A stretch of 7,909 nt of DNA from NCBI GenBank assembly GCA_964514175.1, contig CAZEPQ010000094.1:1-7909 (forward strand). Reading direction: 5' to 3'. The notes beneath the pieces were generated by a model. That model had not been told where the DNA came from and made no database searches. It was given only the letters and a program-made list of their open reading frames with translations. Position 1 is the first letter of the stretch; each line of letters starts with the position of its first letter. The position numbers and the translations under genes are program-made. Origin of the DNA: HGM13006 sp964514175. GTDB lineage: Bacteria; Bacillota; Clostridia; Oscillospirales; Oscillospiraceae. This document shows positions 1-5,040 of this stretch, one piece after another.

Positions 1-1133
1 CCACCTTCGGCCCCATCATCCGTAAGGACTGGCTGGACGATCTCGGCCTGGAGATCCCCGAGACCTATGACGAGCTCTACGAAGTGCTCAAGGCATTCCG
101 GGACGAGAAGGGCGCCGACGCTGCTATGACCCTGAACTATGCCGCCACCGGCATCAACAGCGGTCTGGTTTTGGGCTACGGCATCCAGGGCCTGGTGGCT
201 GACGCTGCCAATTCCGAGCCCTTCTATCAGGTGGACGACACCGTCATGTACGGTCCCATCCAGCCCGAATTTAAGGAATACCTGACCATGGTGAACAAGT
301 GGTACGAGGAAGGCCTCATCTGGCAGGACTTCATGTCCTATCAGGACTTCCAGAATCCTCCCACTGACATCATCCTGGCTGACCGCACCGGTTTCTTCTA
401 CGGCGAGGTCACCTTCATTGCCACTCTGCAGAATGCTTCCAATGACGAGAACTTTGAACTGGTAGCCATCCCCGATCTGGTCAAGGAAAAGGGCGGCACC
501 ATCCCCTTCATGGCTGAGACCACCTACACCGCAGCTACTCCTTGGTCCATCTCCACTCAGTGCGAGTACCCCGAGCTGGCTATGCAGTGGTGTAACTACA
601 TGTACACCGACGAGGGTGCTGTTCTCTGTAACTACGGCATCGAGAACGAGAGCTTTGTCTATGACGAAAACGGCGTGCCCGTATTCACCGACCTGGTTCT
701 CAACAACCCCGACATGTCCACCACCGTTGCTCTGTTCATGTACTGCCTGGACCGCGGTCCCTTCTACCGTGACGAGACCCGTGAGCAGTCCGGTTACACT
801 CAGGCTCAGAAGGACGCTTCCGGCATCTGGAACTCCAACTACTCCGTGGGCCGTGCCATGGGCGGCGCTCTGAACACTGACGAGTCCGACAAGGTCAACC
901 AGTTCTATGGCGACATCAAGACCTACATCCAGCAGTCCGTGCTGGAGTTCGTCACCGGCACCCGTAGCCTGGATGAGTTCGACGCTTATGTCGAGCATAT
1001 CGAGAGCATGGGCATTGACGACGTTACCGCTTGCTGGCAGGATGCTTATGAGCGTTACCTGAACGGCGAAGAGGTTGTCACTGCCGTTGGCGATCCCGGT
1101 CCTCCCCCCGATGACGCTCCCCCTCCGGGCTAA
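1..1133 (+). CDS. ABC-type extracellular solute-binding protein, C-terminal part (5' truncated by window edge)
   Basis: The open frame runs in from the left edge (first full codon at position 3) to a TAA at 1131-1133, giving about 376 residues. The Met-less run-in beginning TFGPIIRKDWLDDLG aligns with residues from about 218 of the complete paralogue on the minus strand (GGVAIRKDWLDQVG). About 220 N-terminal residues, including the expected lipoprotein signal, therefore lie outside the window, and the ATG/GTG codons near position 84 are internal. Shared C-terminal blocks include YTDEGAVLCNYGIE (paralogue YTEDGILVSNYGVE), FTDLVLNNPD and FVTGTRSLDEFD. These are typical of large family-1-like (YtcQ/LplA-type) binding proteins, which sit on the outer membrane face and deliver solute, often carbohydrate, to an ABC permease. 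The protein ends in an acidic, proline-rich tail (GDPGPPPDDAPPPG) that the paralogue lacks. The ligand cannot be read from the sequence. A terminator follows 38 bases after the stop. Confidence 0.9.
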   Translation, partial: TFGPIIRKDWLDDLGLEIPETYDELYEVLKAFRDEKGADAAMTLNYAATGINSGLVLGYGIQGLVADAANSEPFYQVDDTVMYGPIQPEFKEYLTMVNKWYEEGLIWQDFMSYQDFQNPPTDIILADRTGFFYGEVTFIATLQNASNDENFELVAIPDLVKEKGGTIPFMAETTYTAATPWSISTQCEYPELAMQWCNYMYTDEGAVLCNYGIENESFVYDENGVPVFTDLVLNNPDMSTTVALFMYCLDRGPFYRDETREQSGYTQAQKDASGIWNSNYSVGRAMGGALNTDESDKVNQFYGDIKTYIQQSVLEFVTGTRSLDEFDAYVEHIESMGIDDVTACWQDAYERYLNGEEVVTAVGDPGPPPDDAPPPG

Positions 1134-1171
1134 TCGCTCCTTAAATCATTACACACCTTAAATTTTAATTC

Positions 1172-1201
1172 GCCCCGAACCAGGACAGGCTGGTTCGGGG
1201 C
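1172..1201 (+). terminator. Rho-independent terminator of the plus-strand solute-binding protein gene
   Basis: A perfect 11-bp inverted repeat (GCCCCGAACCA / TGGTTCGGGGC) encloses an 8-base loop and is followed by the T-rich ATTTTATAT. It starts 38 bases after the stop codon. On the opposite strand the hairpin is followed by GAATTAAAATTT, so it may also catch read-through from the convergent gene. Confidence 0.85.
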
Positions 1202-1278
1202 ATTTTATATGTGGGCTGTTCTTGAACTCTGAGACACAAGCATGCAGCAGGGAGATAAGACGCCTTTACCACACCAAA

Positions 1279-1312
1279 GCCCCCGGAGCTTTGTGCTCCG
1301 GGGGCCGTTTTT
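1279..1312. terminator. Probable bidirectional terminator between convergent genes
   Basis: An 11-bp perfect GC-rich stem (GCCCCCGGAGC / GCTCCGGGGGC) has a 5-base loop, TTTGT. On the plus strand it is followed by CGTTTTT. On the minus strand it is preceded by an A-run and followed by TTT, and it lies 27 bases past the stop of the minus-strand lipoprotein gene. It probably ends that transcript and backs up the terminator at 1172-1201. Confidence 0.8.
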
Positions 1313-1338
1313 GGGGGGATATGAAGAATTATGAAAGA

Positions 1339-3057
1339 TTACTGGTTTTCGAGATAGCGGTCATAAGCGGCCTGCTTCAGCTCGGTCATGCGGCCCAGAC
1401 CCATGGACTCCATATCAGCGACGAAATCGTCGTACTCGTCCAGGCTTCTCTCGCCGGTGACAAAGCGGAGGCACTGCTCAGAGACTGCGGTGGCGATGTC
1501 GGTAGCCAGAGAGTTGTACTCTTCGCTCTCGTCCACGGTCATCTTGCCCTGGTAGATGCTCTCGCCGGTATGGCCGGTGATCCAGATGTCGAAGCATTCC
1601 TTCTCAGCCTCGGAGGTGAAGGAAGCGATCTTACGCTCAGTGGTGTTATAGTAGGGGGTACCAACCAGAGAGGTGTAACGGAAGGTTGCCACGAAAGCGG
1701 GCATGCCGTCGGGGTTGTTGAGGACCAGGTCGGTGTAGGCTGCCTTGCCGTCCACATACTCAAAGGCTTCGCCCTCCACGCCGTAGTTGGAAACCAGGAT
1801 GCCGTCCTCGGTGTACAGCCAGTTCATGTACTCGATGGCAACCTCAGGGACTTCGGACAGAGCGGAAACAGCAATGGCGGATGCGCCGATGCCGCCGGAG
1901 GTGCTGCCCAGAGGATTGGTCATGCCTTCCTCTTCCAGAGGATCGGGGATTGCGCGGAGGTCATAGTCAGGCTGACCGGAGCGCTCAGCGCCGCCGTCTG
2001 CCAGCAGGTTTGCGTTGGTGGAGCACATGCCGCACTCGTTGGCGTATACATACTCGTCAAACGCAATGTTCATAACGTTCATGAAGTCGTCGGTGCAGAG
2101 GCCTTCTTCAAAGGCTTCGTTCATCCACTGCAGGGCCTTCTTGGTGCCTTCCAGAGTGATGGAGGGAACTGCGGTCAGGCCGTCCTCAGCGATCTGCCAG
2201 CCGATGTCGGTGCCCATGTTGGTGGGAGCGGTAACGCCGAAGCCATTCCATACCATGCAGGAGGTCAGGTCAGCATTCCACAGGATTGCATTACGGATGC
2301 CTAGCTGTTCCTTGAAGGCGCGGGCAACCTCGGTGACCTCGGCCATGGTGGAGGGAACTTCCATGCCAACCTGGTCCAGCCAGTCCTTACGAATGGCTAC
2401 GCCGCCGTCCACATACTCACAGTACTCGGAGAAGGAAACGATGTAGCCTTCTGCGCTGGTGAGGTCGGTGCGGAACTCAGGATGCTTTTCCATAATGCGG
2501 AGATAGTCGGGTGCGTGCTCTTCCAGATAGGGAACCAGGTCCAGCAGTACCTCTTCTTCAACGGCTGCGTCCACGCCGGAAGCGTAGTTCTGCTCACCGT
2601 TGCAGATCAGGTCGCAGTAGTCGCCGGATGCCCACAGGAGCTTGATCTGCTCGGAATAGATTTCCTCACCGGCCATGCGGAAATCCAGGGATACGCCGGT
2701 AGCTTCTTCAGCAGCGGCAAAGGTGGGGATGTCATTGATGACTTCCTGGGTGATGTTGAACATGCTCAGGAAGTTGTGGAACATCCAGAAGATGGAGATG
2801 GTCGTTCCCTCTTCGGAAATGGGGTATGCCACCACGTTGGTGCAGCCCTCGCCTTCGGCGGGAGCTTCTGCAACAGAGGCTTCCTCGGCAGGAGCTTCTT
2901 CGGTGGTGGGTTCTTCTGCGGGGGCTTCCTGAGTGGTTTCCTCAGAAGCAGCCGGAGCAGAGGCGGTTTCGGCAGTGGAAGCCGCCGTGCCGCCGCAGGC
3001 AGCAAGCAGGCTCATGAGCATTGCCAGAACCAGGATCAGGGATAAGGTCTTTTTCAT
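1339..3057 (-). CDS. ABC-type extracellular solute-binding lipoprotein (complete, 572 aa)
   Basis: This is a complete membrane-anchored solute-binding protein of an ABC importer. The N-terminus is a textbook lipoprotein signal: MKK, a hydrophobic core, then the lipobox LAAC with the lipidated Cys at residue 21. Residues 22-71 form a low-complexity Ala/Glu/Pro/Thr linker with three EAPAE units, likely a flexible spacer holding the binding domain away from the membrane. The remaining roughly 500 residues form the two-lobed binding domain. They share several C-terminal blocks with the truncated protein at 1-1133, so the two are paralogues. The start is supported by AAGGAGG at 3068-3074, 10 bases upstream of the ATG, and a sigma-A-like promoter at 3102-3130. 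No permease or ATPase gene is adjacent, so it appears monocistronic and must pair with components encoded elsewhere. The ligand is unknown; a carbohydrate or oligosaccharide is a family-level guess. Confidence 0.93.
   Translation of the reverse strand: MKKTLSLILVLAMLMSLLAACGGTAASTAETASAPAASEETTQEAPAEEPTTEEAPAEEASVAEAPAEGEGCTNVVAYPISEEGTTISIFWMFHNFLSMFNITQEVINDIPTFAAAEEATGVSLDFRMAGEEIYSEQIKLLWASGDYCDLICNGEQNYASGVDAAVEEEVLLDLVPYLEEHAPDYLRIMEKHPEFRTDLTSAEGYIVSFSEYCEYVDGGVAIRKDWLDQVGMEVPSTMAEVTEVARAFKEQLGIRNAILWNADLTSCMVWNGFGVTAPTNMGTDIGWQIAEDGLTAVPSITLEGTKKALQWMNEAFEEGLCTDDFMNVMNIAFDEYVYANECGMCSTNANLLADGGAERSGQPDYDLRAIPDPLEEEGMTNPLGSTSGGIGASAIAVSALSEVPEVAIEYMNWLYTEDGILVSNYGVEGEAFEYVDGKAAYTDLVLNNPDGMPAFVATFRYTSLVGTPYYNTTERKIASFTSEAEKECFDIWITGHTGESIYQGKMTVDESEEYNSLATDIATAVSEQCLRFVTGERSLDEYDDFVADMESMGLGRMTELKQAAYDRYLENQ
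2854..2928 (-). repeat. Low-complexity linker repeats (EAPAE units) in the lipoprotein
   Basis: Codons 44-68 of the solute-binding lipoprotein encode three imperfect EAPAE units separated by short Thr/Glu/Ser/Val spacers. They lie between the lipidated Cys21 and the folded domain. This is typical of surface tethers in Gram-positive lipoproteins. The near-repetitive GAA/GCT/CCT/GCC codons could vary in copy number by slippage. Confidence 0.7.
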
Positions 3058-3101
3058 TACTTATACTCCTCCTTATAATTATTTTGCATGATCCTAAGAC
3101 C

Positions 3102-3130
3102 ATCATATATGCCTATAGAGGGTCTGGCAA
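3102..3130 (-). promoter_or_regulatory. Sigma-A-type promoter of the solute-binding lipoprotein gene
   Basis: On the minus strand, a -35 box TTGCCA (3125-3130) and a -10 box TATGAT (3102-3107) are separated by exactly 17 bp; each matches consensus at 5 of 6 positions. The predicted start near 3095 gives a leader of about 38 bases carrying AAGGAGG at 3068-3074. The surrounding sequence is AT-rich compared with the genes. Confidence 0.65.
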
Positions 3131-3176
3131 TGTTCAAAAACCAAACTGGATTATCAAAAAGTGAAGATTTTGTGTG

Positions 3177-3192
3177 CAAATTCCACAAATTC
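3177..3192. repeat. Short direct repeat upstream of the lipoprotein promoter
   Basis: Two copies of CAAATTC (3177-3183 and 3186-3192) are separated by CA, giving a 9-bp period. They sit about 47 bp upstream of the -35 box at 3125-3130. A regulator or activator site is possible, but the sequence is AT-rich and chance similarity cannot be excluded. Confidence 0.3.
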
Positions 3193-3202
3193 AATAAAGC
3201 CT

Positions 3203-3237
3203 AAAAAGTCCTCCCGGAAGTACCTACTTCCGGGAGG
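3203..3237 (-). terminator. Rho-independent terminator downstream of the flavodoxin-like gene
   Basis: A 13-bp perfect inverted repeat (CCTCCCGGAAGTA / TACTTCCGGGAGG, 3210-3222 and 3225-3237) closes on a very short loop, so the terminal pairs probably open. On the minus strand it is followed by GAC and a run of five T (3203-3207). It lies about 92 bases past the TAA of the flavodoxin-like gene and separates that gene from the next minus-strand promoter. Confidence 0.85.
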
Positions 3238-3329
3238 CAGCGTTTAGAACCCATATGAAATTATCTCAGGAGATAAGCGGCGATGATCTTGCCCTTCAGG
3301 GGCTTCGCCTGGAAACTCCACCGGAACAC

Positions 3330-4502
3330 TTAGCTGATGGAAACGTACTGGGAGAAGACTTCCTCCTTGCGGAGACCGTCGTAGGAATAGAAGTAGTCCT
3401 CCACAATGTCGGCTACCAGGGCCTTTGCCTTCAGGATATCCCGATCGTTGGGTTTAGAGTTCATGTGGGTATGGAAGAAGAAAGAGCCTGCGTGATAGTT
3501 GCCGTCGGCATCCTTATAGTAAACAGGAGGCTCCAGCTTGCCGGGACCCATGGTGATGGGCTTGTCGCCGTCGTCGATGCCGGCAGGGCCGTATTCCTTG
3601 CCGCAGCAGGCGAAGGTGCCGACTACCTTAACATTTTTCTGAGTCAGGTACAGCTTCAGCAATGCCAGAGTGCCGTTGGCTTCTTCAGGGCCGGAGCAGC
3701 CGCCGCCATAGGTGGTGAAGATAATGCCCAGGGGGAAATGGGTGTTATGGGCAATGGGGCCGCCTGCCCACTTGGCCTGTCCGCCGGGAGCGCCACCGGG
3801 CATACCACCGGGCATTTCGCCGAGACCACCAGGGCCACCGGGACCACCGGGGCCTCCAGGCCCACCGGGACCGCCGGGGCCACCGGGGCCTCTAAGACCC
3901 ACGCCACCGGCATTGAAGCTGAGACCGGCCTCAGCATTCTTGGTGATGTCCTCCTCCAGACTGGAACCGCCGCCGGGAGAGAAGCGCTTCTGAATGCACA
4001 TCAGGGGGCTGCCTGCCACAATAGGACTGCCCAGGCAAACCACGTCATAGTCGCTGTAGTTGCTGACCATGCGCTCGGTCTTATTGGAAATGCGAACCAG
4101 ATCAGCAGTCCAGCCGTAATGCTCAAAGCTTTCGGCAAAGGCCTTTGCGATCTTCTCGGTATTCTTGGTAATGGTGGCATACATAATCAGGGCCTTTTTC
4201 TTGTGGTTGCACTTGCCGATGCGGTCATCCGCGTCCGTGATGGGGGCGATGATGCCGGTGAGCTCCACGGCTTCCTCGCCCTTCACAGCAGTGCCGGTAT
4301 AACCCTCGGCAGTTTTCACCAGGGTAACAGCCACGTCGTTGAGGACAAAGGAGAGCTTTCCTTTTTCTGCGGTCACCTTGGAGGCAATGCCAAATTCGCC
4401 GCCGGGTAGCTCGTAGCTAACATGGGTGGTGCCGTCATAGTAGTTGCGGGCGATGACTTTTGCGCCGCCTACGGCTTCGGGCAGATAGTAAACACCGATC
4501 AT
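3330..4502 (-). CDS. Flavodoxin-fold protein with N-terminal extra domain and internal collagen-like Gly-Pro-Gly tract (390 aa)
   Basis: Residues 1 to about 98 form a beta-rich domain I do not recognise. Residues 103-170 begin a flavodoxin fold: strand 1 ALIMYAT, the phosphate-loop-like TITKNTEKIAKAFAE, and a strand-3/FMN-loop-like DYDVVCLGSPIVAGSP. Residues 205-241 are a Gly/Pro tract (seven GPG units, then PGG repeats). The fold resumes at about 255 with GIIFTTYGGGCSG (the second flavin loop in flavodoxins), VKVVGTFACCGKE, and the C-terminal helix with KPNDRDILKAKALV. No signal peptide or membrane segment is seen, so it is probably cytosolic; an FMN-linked redox role is inferred. The ATG at 4502 is preferred because GGAGG lies 10 bases upstream (4513-4517) and the predicted transcription start lies downstream of the in-frame ATG at 4553. 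The gene stands alone between its own promoters and terminator. A coding-like segment continues in frame after the TAA. Confidence 0.85.
   Translation of the reverse strand: MIGVYYLPEAVGGAKVIARNYYDGTTHVSYELPGGEFGIASKVTAEKGKLSFVLNDVAVTLVKTAEGYTGTAVKGEEAVELTGIIAPITDADDRIGKCNHKKKALIMYATITKNTEKIAKAFAESFEHYGWTADLVRISNKTERMVSNYSDYDVVCLGSPIVAGSPLMCIQKRFSPGGGSSLEEDITKNAEAGLSFNAGGVGLRGPGGPGGPGGPGGPGGPGGPGGLGEMPGGMPGGAPGGQAKWAGGPIAHNTHFPLGIIFTTYGGGCSGPEEANGTLALLKLYLTQKNVKVVGTFACCGKEYGPAGIDDGDKPITMGPGKLEPPVYYKDADGNYHAGSFFFHTHMNSKPNDRDILKAKALVADIVEDYFYSYDGLRKEEVFSQYVSIS
3780..3890 (-). repeat. Collagen-like Gly-Pro-Gly / Pro-Gly-Gly repeat tract inside the flavodoxin-like gene
   Basis: Positions 3825-3890 encode 22 residues, seven GPG units plus a Gly. 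Positions 3780-3824 add LGEMPGGMPGGAPGG. At DNA level it is a 9-base GGN-CCN-GGN unit with synonymous variation at third positions, so the copies are not identical and the protein pattern seems to be preserved. The sequence is slippage-prone. The plus strand carries six runs of three or four G between 3832 and 3888. Confidence 0.9.
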
Positions 4503-4512
4503 AATATATGTT

Positions 4513-4517
4513 CCTCC
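4513..4517 (-). promoter_or_regulatory. Ribosome binding site fixing the flavodoxin-like start
   Basis: GGAGG on the minus strand lies 10 bases upstream of the ATG at 4502. The longer in-frame ATG at 4553 has no comparable site and falls upstream of the predicted transcript start. A small GCGGC-AAAA-GCCGC hairpin (4524-4537) sits just upstream in the leader. Confidence 0.75.
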
Positions 4518-4553
4518 GTTCCAGCGGCTTTTGCCGCAAGTATTTATAGGCAT

Positions 4554-4582
4554 ATTATATCGGCTTCAAAACATTTTTGCAA
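4554..4582 (-). promoter_or_regulatory. Proximal sigma-A promoter of the flavodoxin-like gene
   Basis: On the minus strand, a -35 box TTGCAA (4577-4582) and a perfect -10 box TATAAT (4554-4559) have a 17-bp spacer. The predicted start near 4547 gives a leader of about 45 bases. Confidence 0.65.
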
Positions 4583-4593
4583 TGCATCCGCAG

Positions 4594-4623
4594 ATTATAT
4601 CCCCCAAAGACGAGATTTGTCAC
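4594..4623 (-). promoter_or_regulatory. Possible distal promoter of the flavodoxin-like gene
   Basis: A second perfect TATAAT (4594-4599, minus strand) lies exactly 40 bp upstream of the first. An 18-bp spacer separates it from GTGACA (4618-4623), which matches the -35 consensus except in the first base. It is weaker than the proximal candidate because of the -35 mismatch and the longer spacer. Confidence 0.4.
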
Positions 4624-4708
4624 AACAGAATCCGGTTTATTTCAGAATAAAAGGCAGAAGTGCGCTCCGAAAGTGCCCCTGACCCCGCCACCGGCTTTGC
4701 AGATAGAC

Positions 4709-4742
4709 AAAAGGCGTGCCGCAACTTTCGTCACAGCACGCC
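4709..4742 (-). terminator. Rho-independent terminator of the hisS-aspS-DUF1292 operon
   Basis: On the minus strand, GGCGTGC and GCACGCC (4736-4742 and 4713-4719) form a perfect 7-bp stem. The 16 enclosed bases can extend it by six more pairs, four of them Watson-Crick or standard wobble in alternation, to close on a GAAA tetraloop. TTTTGTCT follows. It begins 13 bases after the stop codon of the DUF1292 gene. Confidence 0.85.
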
Positions 4743-4755
4743 CTTGTTTGCGTTC

Positions 4756-5019
4756 TTATTCCATGGTTGCGTAGTAAGCAACAGCCCGGTTGAATTCCTC
4801 GTCATCCTCGATGCTGTCGAGAATAATCTCGCCGTCCTCAACACGATACCGCAGCAGCTCTGCGTTCTCGTCGTCGATGGTGTCGCCCTCCACTTCGCAG
4901 ATCACCATGTACTGGTTCTCTTCGAAGTTGAAGGTGTCGAGAATGGCGTATTCCTGCTCGTTGCCGTTCTCATCGGGCAGCAGGATGGTTTCAAGCTCCA
5001 TCATTTCTTCGTTTGCCAT
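4756..5019 (-). CDS. DUF1292 (YrzB-like) small acidic protein, 87 aa
   Basis: The protein is strongly acidic. It matches the DUF1292 pattern as I know it: an opening LETILLPDENGNEQEYAIL, a central aromatic block around QYMVICEVEGD, then LLRYRVEDGEIILDSIEDDEEFNRAVAYY. The family is widespread in Firmicutes and its function is not established; B. subtilis YrzB lies near the ruvX homologue. Here it follows aspS by only 21 bases, with its own AAAGGAG nine bases upstream of the ATG, so it is probably cotranscribed with hisS and aspS. A terminator follows directly, making it the last gene of the unit. It has no signal peptide or transmembrane segment, and is likely cytosolic. Confidence 0.88.
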   Translation of the reverse strand: MANEEMMELETILLPDENGNEQEYAILDTFNFEENQYMVICEVEGDTIDDENAELLRYRVEDGEIILDSIEDDEEFNRAVAYYATME

Positions 5020-5040
5020 GATCGTATTCTCCTTTATAAA

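Noticed and set aside
1222..2304. Long plus-strand open frame opposite the solute-binding lipoprotein
   Set aside because: It is the antisense of a confidently identified gene with RBS, signal peptide and paralogue. It has no recognisable domain and runs through the terminator hairpin at 1279-1312. High third-position GC opens such shadow frames.
3780..3890. CRISPR array or tandem non-coding repeat
   Set aside because: The 9-base periodic units have no spacers and are codons of a Gly-Pro-Gly tract within an open frame.
3255..4409. Long plus-strand open frame opposite the flavodoxin-like gene
   Set aside because: The translation is low-quality (His/Gly/Val-rich, and TGATGATGA-like where it mirrors the Gly-Pro codons). 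The minus strand has flavodoxin motifs, promoter, RBS and terminator.
4503..4553. Upstream in-frame ATG at 4553 as start of the flavodoxin-like protein
   Set aside because: It has no RBS, and it overlaps or precedes the predicted transcription start of the 4554-4582 promoter. The ATG at 4502 has GGAGG at good spacing.
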